Shown here piece by piece: positions 26,101 to 41,100 of a stretch of DNA of 64,000 nt; the stretch's first letter is position 1, and each line of letters starts with the position of its first letter. The notes beneath the pieces are model-generated. The model saw only the letters and a list, made by a program, of their open reading frames with translations, had not been told where the DNA came from and made no database searches. A program made the translations under genes and the position numbers. Source of the DNA: Tubiluchus corallicola (Eukaryota; Priapulida; Priapulimorpha; Priapulimorphida; Tubiluchidae); contig JAQGDQ010000072.1 in assembly GCA_030141605.1 (NCBI GenBank), positions 653,672 through 717,671 of the forward strand. The letters are read 5' to 3'.

Positions 26101-29100
26101 AGGAATTGATCATCTTTCATTAAACAAAATACGTAGTGTATGGTTTTATATTTCCATGTTTTGTTTTTGGACATATAATATTAACTCTAGTTATTTACTT
26201 TGAAAGAGTAGTTGGCAACTAAAGTTATTGAGTCATTGTCAATGATTAATATTTTGTGATTTATAATCGTTTTGTTTGATATTTTAGTTATGATGAGAAC
26301 TTTGGGACTCGAATTAATAAGTCAAGCACTTGTGATGTTGTGCCACCAATTGCAAGTACTTTCAATCCAGGGCGTCGCCTTACTGATGGTAAACATCTTT
26401 TCTGTTTAAAGTATTTAGGCCTAGCTTAACTTAAAGTAAAATAGTATTTGCTAGCTTTAGTTTGCAGTAGTAGATGATCAGTTTCCCATAAAATAAATTC
26501 TAGTTGCATGCAGAGTAAGATGTGTTATTCTTTTGTCTAATTTCAATTTGTTACGAACTTTCTAGGAGATTGATGGCAGTAACGCTTGGTGTGAGTAACA
26601 ATAGCCATACATTAGCACTACGGTCTGTGGAATGCATCTAAGTTTACACGTGATCATATACAAACACACATGTATATATATATGTATATTATACAGTTAT
26701 ACATACATTTGTGTGTATATGTAATTAATAGAAATTTTAAATTATTTTTCTAAGTTTTAATTTCACATCTCTTTACTTTCAGTGTTTTCTCGGCGCACGA
26801 ATGAAGTACCGATATTGAAATGGCAGTACTTTATTTCTGTAGATGGTATACATAATGAGTATCCTGCCCATAATGTTGATGGGATCACTTGGAGAAACTG
26901 TAATAGTCACCTCGATATACGCCATCGGTATTGTCACATTGATACTGTATAACATATAATTAAAGTATACATTTCAAAACGGAATGCATATTTTTCAAAT
27001 TTCATTTTTTAGCATCTACTTTTCATTTTTTTACTCTCAGGTAATGTCACAGTATTCTCACTTTTGATAATTTACACTTAAACATTTAAAAACTAAACTG
27101 GTAGGCAGACAAGTAAGTAGGCACATTACATAGATACATAGAGAAATAAGAAAGTACTAAGTAAGTATAGACTGGAAAGTAGGCAAATAAATAGACATAG
27201 GTAGACAGATTGACAGTGGAAAAGAAGAATTTCGGTTAATTACAGAAGAAGGAATTCCAGTTATTTGTAACATTTGTGCATTCTTATTTTAAAATAATGT
27301 TCAAGTAAAATAGAATTTTTTAATGAAAAAGAGCAAAATGAGGTAAAAAACATGCTAAACAGAAAAGCGTGGTACTCATGAATTACCAAATGACAAAATT
27401 TTTAATTTTATATTATCACATTATGTTAATTGACCATAGTATGGCTTTCTAAGTTTGCACAGTCAATAATTGTCTTATATCTTAAAATCACATTTGCATT
27501 TTTTTTATTGTGTTGTCACAATTTCTGATAATGTTTAGAGACATATATCTCGCCACTCTTCAACCTCGTACAAAATATGTGACTATTGTAATTGATCACG
27601 GAATGGGCCTCAGTGCTGCACAGATTGTTACAGCAAAAGCGATTGGCAAGCACATTCTTTCTTCCCTCTCACACCGTGATAAGGTGAGTATCTCTTTAGT
27701 TTTACTAAAATTAACTTTTCATATGATATACTTTTTTGTTCAGAATGTCAAAACCATTTGTTTAGCTATTCCGATTTGGTGTCGCCTTTAAGTGACATGG
27801 CTTATTGGAGTTTCTTTTATAATACTCTAGTACCGCTATTTGGAAAAGAGTACTTGTGACAGATGGTGAAATACTTGCCTGTAGATAAAATTGTGAGCAC
27901 CTCGTCGTTGAAAATCGGAGTGTTTTCCACAGTAATTTAATTTATTTAGTTTAGTTTATTAAGATTATTTTTCAGTGAGTACCATATAAAGACTTGTTAA
28001 TTTGGCTTCATAGAGCCAAGACTGTAAAATACAGCTTTATCTTTACATGGGAAGAAATGTTAATTTTAAAGTATGTCCCAAAAAACTTCAGATGCAATGT
28101 TACTTAGCTTTAAACCTATCTGATTGAAAAGAGTTGTGTAATTAGAAAAAAAAATTCTTAATAAATTAATCAAAACATCGCTGTACCAATGTCGCAGTGT
28201 GCACCATTGGCTCACCAATAAACATTAACCTTATTGATGATAAAAGGTATTTTTTACTTTTGCTTTACTTAGTGAAGCATGTCCTACGAATGTTCTTTTT
28301 CAAAATTGTTATGTTCTACAAGTTTTCAAGCGACTTATCGTTAAAATAGTTGTGCTTAATGATCATCGCGTGAGTCTAAATTTACAAGTTTCGTACATTG
28401 TTACTGCTTATGCAAAGTAAGACAGCATGTAGGTGACACCAAATTTCAAGACATTATTTTGGCATATTTTATGAGGAGTGTCTGCTTGTCCTTTAACATT
28501 TCTCTTCGTTTTAAAATTAAACTGAACCAGCTTAAAATATTTTATTTTAGGTTGGTTTGATCGGTCTTTCGTACCAGACCTCATTTCCAAGAAATGATGA
28601 CTGCTTATCAAACAAACTAGCTTATGCTACTCATGAAACAAAAACCCGGTTTACTCAGTTTATTGACGGCTTGGAGAAAGAAAAAGGTAAAAAACTGAAT
28701 TTTAAGAATAGTGATTGTGCAAGTTCTGTGTAAATTACCGGTTGGCATAGTTCAGTGGTAGCGTGCTCGCTTCTCACCTGTAAAGTGTAACGGATTCAAG
28801 TCCCAGCCCAGTCATACTAAGGTAGTACCGCTGGTTCTTTGACCTAGTATCCGGATTTATTGAAGTAACACATAGGTAATAATAACCTTGGAAATAAGTA
28901 TTGAGTTATTTTTGAGATTTTATCCCTGGACTATGTCCTACGCGAAATTATTAATTATCATAAAGTAACGAGATGTGATTTAACAGACTTTAACTTTTGC
29001 AGATTGGTAAAATAGTACCTGTAATATTTTCTACATTCCTTTTGAAAAACAGTACTTGTGTTTTGTCCAGGTGACAAAACCAAAACCATTTAAGCACTTT

Positions 29101-32100
29101 AGGAAATGTAGATCCGGAATTATGTACAGTAGGTGCTGCTCAATAGACTCACCTTGGGACGGAAGTGTTTTGACCCAATTAACCGGGTGAATCTATTAAC
29201 TGACAGATGTAGTATTACTAATATTGAAGTATGAATCATCTGCTTGTTATGCACTTAAAAGGCTTTGAATGAATTTTAGAAATGAAGTGAAGCCTAAATT
29301 CCTATGCATTTATTTAAAAATATTATTTTATAATGTGAGCTAATGAAAAAAAACGTAAAGGATTACTCTTCTAAATCACACAAGTCAGTTTTTTTATTAA
29401 AAAAATACAAAAATACTTCCAAGGTCGGCTGCTTCATTTGTTTGCGAAGAAGTTGGATCACAAAGTTCTCATAATGATATAAACATTGAAAATCTGTTGT
29501 TGCATGATGCACAAATTCTCGCAAAATACTTAGCTCTTGGCGTGCTTGAACTGTTGATGGTGCCCGTGTTTTCCTGCAAGTAGCTTCGTCTGTAGTTTCG
29601 TCTAAGCTACATAAGTTAATCGCGAGGTGACCTGTAACTGGAAAAATTTTACCCTAGGTCTCAAGCTTGTTGCTCATATCAGGTGGTGCATTTAGGTCAC
29701 TCTCTTGCAATGTAAGACTTTCACCGTTGTCAGTTTTATTCAGATGAGTGAATCTAGCATAAGTGAAGCTGTTCTGAATCGTGTGTTCAGCAACATTACT
29801 CCTGGACATAGCCAATAGTGCATTGAGAAGGCTGTTTTAGCAGGTCATTTGCATTTAACTAATGAAATGGTAAAAACACATCTTTAATGTGTTTTAATGA
29901 TGAGTTGACTACATAGGTAGTGCATTTGTCTGCCTGTAAAATGATGTTTCACTTTAAGCTCGCATCCCATTTTGCTAGCTGTTGGGCTTCTTATTGAGCA
30001 GCTCGACTGCAAAAGTAAATCGGCTGTGCCTCAGCTAAAACAGCTCAGTTCTGAGCACCAATGGTAATGTTTGCATGTTGTTGCTTAGTTTTTAAAAAGT
30101 TTTTCTATAAATGTGTTTTTCTGCAGGCGCTACAAATCATTCCCTAGCTTTTATGACTGCATTTGACATGATTGGTGTTACATTGAATGAAGAAGAATCG
30201 TCTGGAAACCATGTTGGTATGTTTTTCTCTCAAATTACAAGTTTTTGGAATGCAATAGTTATTAGTGATGGGACAGATTAATCAATATAATTGATGATAA
30301 TTGATTTGGCCTTTTATTTCTGATTATTAATTACTTGTTTCAAATCGATTTTGTTACCAATATGATTTTCAGCTTATTTTTGGGAAAATCCACAAAAATC
30401 GTGTGTGTGAATGTAGCCGTCATTGCTGCAAAATCATCTAATATGGCTCTAGCTTTACATGTGTAATATAGCTTGCTGGTATCGCTACTTAGATGTGAAC
30501 ATTTTTCATAAGCATGAACACGTATTTTCACATGCATCTGCATTCTCTTATTAACTATGCCTGTAAACAGATTATTTGTTTGGTTCTGTTAATCAATTAT
30601 GAAAATGCTACCAGTGTCCCACTATTAATACATGTTGCTTAGAAAATATATCACTTTAAATTGATGATGTTTCTTTTTTTACATATTACCAGAGTTTCTC
30701 ATTCTGCCTTGCAATGAAGACTGACAATTGTATTTCACTAATTAAGCAAAAACTTTTGTTTACTTTGACTGTATGATTTATTCACTGCATTTACAGAGAG
30801 GCAAAAATACGGCACATGGCACACCTGACTTCGCAAAGCGCATCCAGCATCACACTATACAATTATAAAACATGCTGTAGACAATGACCAGCTCACACTT
30901 CTCCAGTGTTTTGCATCTAGCGTGCAGCAAAACTCGTCCAGCAAACTCAAGATGCTGCATGTTCTATATTTTTTCACGCTGGCCAAGCAAAAGTTATAGA
31001 TAGTGTCTATTTTCATTAGCCAGATATGTGAATGCGGTTGTCATAAGTCGTTTTGAATTTTCTCATGTAAGCAATCAAAAGTTGTCTTTCCATTGGCATA
31101 CAACTGTAGTTAAAAAGAAATTTCCAATTTGCTAGGAGTATAGTTTGGCCATCACAGCACGGCAAAATCTCAATTTGTTAATTTGGTCTAATCAATGTCT
31201 TCTTATTCTTGCAGCCTCAGAATCGCATAAGAAATTAGAACATCTAAAATCTCCTCATTCACTTCCATCTTTGTTTGAGCTGCTTGCTTGCTGAAATAGC
31301 AAATGTGAAAAGCAAATTTTGCACGATGCTTGATGCTTAGAGGCTGAAGCTGAGTCAGTTGCTACTATATCAGCTAGCTCACACAGTAAATCAGCTAATT
31401 CAGCTGAAGTAGAGAGACTTTTCAGCTGAGTTGGCTTAAAAAATAAATCAGCTAAGTCAGCTAAAGCTACAAATTTTTGTTAACTAAATAAATAATAAGT
31501 TGTTAGTTACTGTAACTGTTAATTGTGGAAATTTTTTTAAATAGTTCATGTTGTTTATACCCAGAAAAAAGCTGATGTATAAATTCAAATAATGCATTCG
31601 AGATCATTTTTTACTATTATAAAATGCAATGGATTTATTGCAAATGTAATTTAAATCCATTTCTTGGCGAAGCTTGTCTTGATCACCAACGAAACAATTC
31701 CAAAACACCAAAATGATCCCATGTGTGTGACTTGCATTGCCTACTTACGTATTTCATTTTGAATTGACCAGCTTTCTCATTCAAAAATTTCTGAACTTTA
31801 GTTTCTCTGTCTGCCAGCACATGTACTATATGACCTCAAATCCATGAATCTTCGTAGCTGGCAAAAATATCGGCTAGCTCGACTCCCATCACTGAGCAGC
31901 TGGTGCAACTAAAGCTGGGTCTCTTGTCAGCTAGGTCGACTGTAGAAATAAACCGGCTTTAGCTCAGCTGAAATGGCGCGGCTGTAGGCTCTATTGATGC
32001 TGGATCCATGACACATAATGCATGATGATAGGTCAAGTGTTTTGCGAGCCATAGTAGTAAATGTTACTTCAAAAATTAGTTTTGTGATATTTAAAATATT

Positions 32101-35100
32101 CCCTTGATGCTTGGAAATGCAAGTAAACTATTTTTTGTAAGTTAGTTTTGCATACTTTTAAAGTACCCAAACAATTTTTATGTAACTCATTAATGAAAGC
32201 TGGTGATACAGCTGAATAATTCTTTTTGTTATGAAACAAACATTTTGCTCCTTCTAGAGCATTATCAATGTTGAATTTTATGTGAAAGTGAATTTTGGTT
32301 TTTCTGCAGTGTGTTGGCAAAGAGATGCTGACCCTAAGCACATTTCTTTTGTTTTCTATAAATATGTGAAACTAATTTTTCTTTATCTGTATATTTTAGA
32401 TGAAGCTCTAATTATATATGTGAGCCGAGGTTTGCTGTCTTCCATTGCAAATGCCAAAGTTGTCATGGAAACAATAGCAGAGTATAACGATGCCTTGGAA
32501 AACAGAGTGATCATTAACACATATGCATTAATCGATGGTACTTTTCAAAATTTCTTCATTTTATGATTCTGCAGCACTGATTGCCTTTTTAGTGATAATT
32601 TTACAGTTTGATTTTTTTTTGTTATTTAGAAATAGTACCAGTAGCTCATCTGTAATTGTTTCAGAAACCAAAGTTATCATAAATGAAAAGAGTTTCTTAC
32701 AAGACATCGCGGATCAGAATTTCGACAAATATGAAATTAAACAGCAAACTTCAAAGCCTCGTCGCCATGGCAACATGGTACCTGTGAGCTCTCCTGTCAA
32801 TCTGAGTTTCACAGTAGGAAAATTCTATACAGTGCTGAACAGCACCAGTGCATCACAACCATGTTTCTCTTTACCATATTGGGATGATATTGGAAGAGGT
32901 TAGTGAGCCTTAACATTTTCTGGTAATTTTATGCAAATGTTGGTTTTAATAATTATTGTTGATTGTCTACATTTGTGCACCTATGTATAATTTTCTTTCT
33001 GCATCAGACTGCATTTAAGTTTGAAATCACAATTTTAGAATAGCTAATTTCAGTGATAAATTTTTTAATTCATTTTGGAAATGATCATTACAAGTTTTGC
33101 TTGCCTATGTGAAATAGTTATGGCATGTATTGGAAGATTGGCAGACATAGGCTGACTTTCGTATTTTATGTAACAGCGAGTTGTTAACAAGGACTTTTGT
33201 TTCAGGGCTAGTGCTAAGTATCAGTCAGACTTGCGTAGTTGATAATACTGTAGTTGGCGTTGTGGGAATTGATCTTCATGTAGCAGACATTGTTGAAGAC
33301 ATTACTTATTACAATGAAGCACAAACATCATATGCTTTTCAAATTGACAATCAAGGTAAGCATTTAATGATTTCAGTGTGTGAATGTGATTCCATAATTT
33401 TTGCTGCTTCCATTTGTAACGCCATTTCTGAATTTCAGTGTAATTTGAGTGTTTAGCTGCATTTATCTGGTTGCTGTTTCAGGGTATACTATCATGCATC
33501 CATCTTTTACAAGGCCACTATTTACCAGAGAACAGCCTATGCATACCGACATTTTACATGTGGAAAATAAACCAGGATTTACACATATTCGTGAGCGTCT
33601 ACTCAAGTTAGTATATTTCCCATTGGCTTAGTTTTTCCAGCTTACATTAATTTTTGAAGTAAAATAGCAGAAACAGGATAAGAGCATGTGTACTGGGGCA
33701 AATTAAAACAATTTCTCTCTTAATGTGGGAATGGTAAATATTTCATATTTATAAGGTTGTCATCTATGTAGAATTTTTTTGTTTTCTGAATGTAATTTAA
33801 TAAGCTTTACTGAAATTCAGACAAAAATACATTTAATTTTGTTGAAAAATTGTGTTTATCATTGGAAGACAAGAAGAAAACTGGACTCATTTAATCTGTG
33901 TACTCTTATTAGAATAGCTGATGTAAGAAGTAGTGAAGATAGAACCACTTTATAACCAAATGTTCTGCCTATCTAATGCATATTTAGACGAGAAGATGAT
34001 TTTACTATAAATGAAATTTCTTTATCGTTTCTGTAAAATAAAAGTTCATTTACCTTTGCTGCCATATTCATATAATATAAGTAGCTAAGTGTTTATTTTC
34101 GCATAACCTGTAAATTACTGTTTAAAGTGAGGACATTGGTCAGGCTGAACTTGAACTGAAAATTTCTGATGGCAATTCGACTACTACTCATGAGTTACCA
34201 ATTTATGAATACCATTATCAGAAATATCACCGATACACGGCTGTATACATGTGGAGAAGAGTATGTAGCTAATTTCTTTTATGTTACTTACACCTTCCTT
34301 TATGTTAATTGTCTCATATTTGCATAAAAGAGCAAACCTGTAGGAATCGATATGTTTATTGAGCGCAGGCGGTCATTTCGACTATTACAGTCATTTTCAA
34401 TACTATAAATCAAGCCAAAAAAGTATAATTAGTACAATGCTGATATTAAATAGAAAGGCACGAAATGTCATTACAAATCAACAGATTAGAACTTAAATTG
34501 TCAAAATATTGTGAATAAATAAATCTTAACACTCAACTATCATCTGCAGCACAGTGTCGCACTGATTGTATGTTGTTTCGCCAGTCTGTCTTTTCGCCTG
34601 TATATCTTTTCGCCAGTCTATGTTTTTGCTAGTGTATCTTTTCGCTAGTCTGACTTTTCGTCAGTCTATCGTGACTAACACTGAAGACTTAACTAGTAGT
34701 CACCATTGACCATTAGGTATCGACATGGTTTCTTTTAAATGCTCTGGGAAAGAGAGATATAAGTCCTATAGATGCGTGCCATATATCATTGGTTCGCAAT
34801 AAAAAACGAAACGTGAAATAAGATGCGCTGTGGTAAAACTTTTCCTTTTTTTGTTTACCCAAAAATTACCGAAATTTGGCAAATTGCATAAATGAGATAT
34901 TTCCTTTGTTATATGAGACGAAGTTGTCGAAATACCTGATTTGTGAATCAATATCGTTTGTAGAAGTTTAGTTGAACTGTTTGATGATATAATGCTAACC
35001 TGTTTTGAAATCAGATTTTACCTGTATGTTCAATGTCACTATTTTATGCATTACTATATTGTGTGATTGAAGCCAAGTAGACGAAATTTTTGGCTGTTGA

Positions 35101-38100
35101 GTTCGTACAAAAATTCTGCTCTAAGCTGTCAACCAGTGCGCACGTTCTCATGTCATAAAACAATGGTCTAGTAGTTATAGTGTTTGCATGCAGAAAAGAT
35201 GATACCTGATGTTAACAATACTTACCTGTGTTTATTTGACGTTGATGATACTTGTGGTTAATAGTCAATGGTGACTTCTATATATATATATATATATATG
35301 TGTCAGTTCAGTCTTCAGCGGTAGTCATGATTACACTGGCAAAAAGAGACCAGTGAAAAGATAGACTGCCGCAAAGATAGACTGACGAATAGATGCTCTG
35401 ACGCAAAGATACACTGATGCAAAGATGCACTGGCGAAAAGATAGAATGATGAAGTGGCTGATTACCTGTTGCACTCTATCTATTTCAGTGATTTGCATCA
35501 GCTTGACTCTGTTCGGTATCATATTCTGTAATGGTCCTTGTTGATTTAGCCTCTGTGTCACTTTCAAATGCTGCTGGTTTCCCATATTGTGCTTCCCACC
35601 TTGTTGTAAATTGTGCAAATGTGCGGAAGTTTGTTTTTATAATGCTTACTGCTGTGGTTCTTCATTACGTAGACTTCGGGTAATTGTCGTGATATTTTCC
35701 GAATGTCATGTATCAGCGAAATTTTTTTACATTTCTCTGCAATTTCTTCTAATTACATCCATGTTTATTTTGACAATTTAAATTATAATCTGTTGATTTG
35801 TAATGACACTTTGTGCCTTTGTATTTTAGTATCATCGGTGTACTAATTATTCCTTTTTTGGCTTAATTTATATTACTGAAAATTGCTATAATAGTTTAAA
35901 CGATTATTTACACTCAATAAGCATGTTGATATCTAATATTTGTTTGCATATTTTTAAAATGCGCTCTTGAGTTACTGACGTTGTGTTGCTGATTATGTTA
36001 TTACAAAAATGGCTTTTCTGTTATATTCATGTTCATATGCTTATTTTGGTATGAAACTCTGTTCTCTTTTCTCAATCTGGATTTTCTATTCCAAGTCTTT
36101 GCAACCTTGGGGCAAAATATATTGCCTGCATATGCTTGTACATTAGTTGAAAGTATGCCTATTTTGACTTAGTAATTTCAAAACTATTTTACCTATTTTT
36201 ATTCTTCAGATTCCGAGAACTCCATTCACTGTTTGCATAGTTACTATGGATACAAACCAACAGTCTCGTGATTTGAAAAACGTCGCTACTCGGAAAGATT
36301 TGGTTTATCACAGGCTTGACATTGATGTACATCCACGAGAGAACCTGTGCATGCATCTGAAACAGCTCTCCACCCTTGGTAAATTTCAAATTATCAATTT
36401 CTGAATTATAAATAAAAAATCTCAACTGATATGTATTCTTGTGTACTGAAATGTTAAAGGAAGACCGGACCTATTCTTAAGTTGTAGGTCTAAACAAGCT
36501 ACTTTTTGAAATATTGAAAGGGAAAATACTATTTTTTTTCAAGAATGACTTAGGGTAGGTGAAAGAATTATTACCACAAAAACGCAATTTCGCGTTTGCG
36601 CAGCTTGGTCATTGCTGTTACATGCATTTCGCCATTCGTTAGTTAGATGGGCACTAGAGCCTGTATTGTGGAAACTCATTGCTCAAAAAAAAACTGGTGC
36701 TGTACTTCTTCTCAATTGTGAGGTGTTCTTTTGCGATATAGTGCACACATTCAAGAACTCATGCGTGAGCACAGCAATAAATTTGAAATTTGAATTTTTA
36801 TCTTAAGTTTTACCGAGTTTTAGTATATCACACTGAATCTTTTACAGAAACACTGTACTTCAATTTTCATTTTCACATGCTCAGGGAATGTTTGTGCAGT
36901 GGGAAATTATGTTCAGTTTTGATGTCATCACTAGTTGGGCTCGCTCGCACTTCGTTGAGTTTTTAATCTATTATTTAATTAACAGAAATGCTTTTCAGTA
37001 TTATTGGTGTTAAATATGTTCTTTTTACCGTACTTCAAAATGGGTAGGATATGAAAAATAATTTTGCTTTAAACCGCTGCTGTTTTATGTGTTTCTGTAA
37101 CTTGTTTCATGTATTCTTGAACGACTCTAAAATGATAAAAAAATCTATTTACAATTGATTAAAAAGACGTACACTCATATCTCGGTTTACCGGACCTCCC
37201 TTTTTTGAATATCGGAAGAATCGGACAGAATGTGGACTGTTAAAAAGTTCCGCATACTACGGACACAGTCTGTTTTGCGTGCTGACTGCTAGTTGTCGGC
37301 CATCACTTTGTTTACGTTATTACATTATTTAAACATGTGCAGAATAAATATAGAGTCAATTATGCAGAGGTATTTGTAGCAATTACTGACAGTTTTTATA
37401 TACTTTTGCTTAGGAGCAGCCCGTACTAGACGTTTTTGAGACAATTAGGCAATTGATTCTACATTACCGTGAGTTTAATACACGGTGTCTACTGTATTAT
37501 CTTAGTATCGGTAAATATGGACAATAGGCAAATTGGACCGACATCTTCCTGCTTTTGTCAGGAAGATATGAGTGTAAATTTTGCTATTCGGGCTTAGCTC
37601 TTTTTAGATAATTTATTTGCTTTATCTGATGAGTAGAATTACGTGCACATGAATATGCTGTTCAATTTCTCTTTTTTTCCATCATTTTTTAATATTTTAT
37701 TTTACTAACAACAGATGCCCCTACTGTTTTTCTTGCTGCTGGGGCTTTTGAAGTGCCATTTGAGTACATCACACGTGAAGAGACAAAGCTCCGCATTCAG
37801 GGTTACACAGCTTATCTCAATGATAACACTATGCTGATAGCTAATCCTGGATTGAAGAAAAGTGTGAGAAACAGTGCTGCTGCATTGTCACGCATTGGAG
37901 TCGAATGGAAGCAAAAATTTAAAATGAGTAAAATGTCACCGTATGTCGTTAGGCGGTAAGTTTATGACGTTTAATGAAATTTTCATTGAGTATTTTATGT
38001 GTATTGAACAAACACTAAAAAGAAAGTTTGGTAAATGTTTAACGAGTTTTTTAGAAATTCATGATCAAGAATTTGGGCATTAAATCTTTTATTCATTGCA

Positions 38101-41100
38101 GTTATATTGCCGCTCCTCCAGGTGTGTTTGTGGTATATCCTGGGACAGTTGTTAGCAAGACATTTGACCCAACTAAAAGGCCATGGTAAGTAAACCATTT
38201 TAAATTTATTAAGATTAAAAAATGGTAATTTCTTGTGGATTTTTTTACACAAGTTTTTTTTATAGTACTTAGAGATTTTACTAGTAAATGACAGATACCA
38301 TTATATTGACTTGGTTTCCAATGATATCATCATATATGCAAAATTACTTATTTTGTCTGGCACAGATTGTGTAGTATGCTTACTAAAATTTAGCAGGCTA
38401 AGTTAATTTTTGAATGTAAATCGTAAGTTAGAGTGTCATCTGTAGCATCTCAATATTCGCTGGACAACCACTTTGAACTCCTAAACATTAGCCAATTTTG
38501 TCACAGAAGCCATCGATCATTCTTCTAAAATATGCTTCATAATCTCCAAATTTATTGACATGACTCATTGTTGATCTGACTTGGTACTGACTAACTCTAT
38601 GATGCATGGCATTGCTAATATTTGGTTAATTTTTCAGGTTCACAAAAGCATTGGAATACCCCGGGCGAGTCGTCATTACTGCACCGTATCTCGACATTGG
38701 CGGAGCTGGGTACATCGTTACGATCAGTCACACCATATTTGAAGGAAAGTGAGTTTATATTTTTTATTTTTGTATGTCTTGAGCAAGTTGTTTGTTCTTC
38801 TAGATTTTAGCTGCATTTTCAATTTTTTGGAACATTATTCTTCACATTTAACGACATTTCGTTTAACGACACTGAACATTTTATACATTTTTCTCACTTA
38901 ACAATGCATGCCTTGTTTTAATTACAATTGTTTTACTTTTCTCAAAGCAATTTTTATTTTATTGACAACTTTTTTACCTAATTTGAAACACTAAAACAAT
39001 GCTTTTTTATTCTGACCTAGAAATGCCGTAGTGATGTAAAATAGTACAATTATTTATGATCTTGCCTCCCGGCTGACTCCTAAAATTTAATGCTAGCTAA
39101 TTGTATCAAACGAGATCTATTTGAAATTTATGAGCCTCCAGGCACCTGAGTACAAACTTTGTGCAAAGGAATTTTGCCTACAGCCTGTTGCTATAGCTAC
39201 ACGTATCTAGATGAAATTGTTATATTGCAGTGTTTGGTAGCTAACTGCGTTGCTAATGAAAAAGAATCCAGTAGCTAAGTGGTGGTAAGAAATATAGGTG
39301 GTTTCCAGCAAGCAGAAAGAATTTAATCGTAAAAATATAAATAAACTCATAAAACATTTAATTTGTCTTAAGCAGCATTGTCTTTTGCCTATGGAACTTT
39401 TCTCTAGTCTTTTATATTACTGTGTATAGAAATGGCTTCGCTTAATGATATTTAGCTGATTGTCACATTTTGCTGGAACGCATCAGCGTAGTTAAGCAAT
39501 GAGTTACTGTAATTGCTTTATTTAGCAGAGATTTAGTCCCAAAAAGATTATAAAAAAACTTCATGCAAGTCGACATCAGAGAAATTTCTAGTGCATAGCT
39601 GATCTGATCAATTGCCTATTTGCAACAGTTCAATGAATCCTGTTTTTTTGCAAACTGTTCTGGTGTTCAGTTTTGTCTGAACCTCTTGCGAGACATACTA
39701 TAGAAATGATCCTTAAAAGTATGGTCTTTTGTTTTTATAGAGCAGCAGCCATGCACAGTGCTACTGATCAAGTTGTAGCAGTGATGGGTATTGATTTTCC
39801 TGTTGGCTATTTGCATAAACTTTTGATTGATGTTGTACCATTTTGCAGTGAGCCACATTTTAGGTAAGATTTAACAGCTAGAACTGATTTTGCTTTTGTG
39901 GCAGTACTAGATTTCAAGTGGACCTCTCAGTTTACATGAGCCCGGTTGGGGAACTATCCTCAAAATTGTCACATTAAAATAGGGATGTACCAGATCCAGT
40001 TTTGCCGGATCCGCTTCGGATCCAGATCCATGTGTGCCTGTTCCAGTTCCGGTTTCGGATCTGCAAATTAACGTATACAGTATTTCATATGTTTAACCTT
40101 TTGTTCATGTAGTGGCATTGTCTGCCCATTGACTAATTTTAAGTGGAAACACTGCAAACATTGATGTACTGTAATTTTAATTCTTGGCCCCCCCTTGCTT
40201 TGAACTAAAAAAACGTTCCGCTTTACTGAAAGTAGACAGCTTTAAATTTTTAGGAAACTTTCTTACGTCAGTATCGCAATCCTTGCACACTCCTTGATGC
40301 ACAGAACCATACTGTGAAGATTACGAATGTGCGCTACAAGCATCACAGCATAAAAACTAAGCGATACTTTCGTAAATTTCTGAAAATTTTAATGAAATCC
40401 TTCAAATTTTTTAAAAAAATTAAGACTACTCAGCAGTGTTCCCTTCAAGAGGCATTCCCTGCTGAGCAAACCTTACCATCCATTGTGGGCTGGCAACCAA
40501 AAGTGGTGTGTGCGTATTTGCACTGTGGCAAGGCAGTGGGGTGGGGGGGGATTCAGTATTGCCTATTTGCTGTACGTTTTTTGCAAACAAACTGAAATGA
40601 GTAAATGTGGTTAAATTATAGTTACAGTATTTTATTAGGGTAATATTGTTGTACATTTGTGTAACCAATTTTAGAACCATCAGTGCCATCATTATGAACA
40701 TTGCATTTTTAAATAGTCAAAGTTTTTCCAAGCACATCCCATTTCTTGCCAGCAGCAAATTAATTTTTCTGGTTAAATTGCGTACAGAACAAGCATACAA
40801 TACCATCTTCTTTTGATAAGTGTTACTCAATTTTATATTCCGTGAACCAGTTTTATAATCTATTGACCATGTGTTGACAATTATTTCTAGCCAAGCTAAT
40901 TTGAAATCTGCAGTTACAACACACCGGCTCTTAGTAGACAGCTAGTCTGACATAGTGACAAAAAGTACAGCAGCTATTGTTTACACAACTTAACCAGGTC
41001 TGGTAGTCATATTTAACTGGGCAGCTAGAAAACACGTTAAAATAGTGTAGGTACAGAGCACCCTAGTTTAACTCGCTACAAACATGTACTGTTGGTGTGC

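Noticed and set aside
28738-28812. Functional tRNA gene
   Set aside because: A and B boxes are present, but the acceptor and anticodon stems do not pair.
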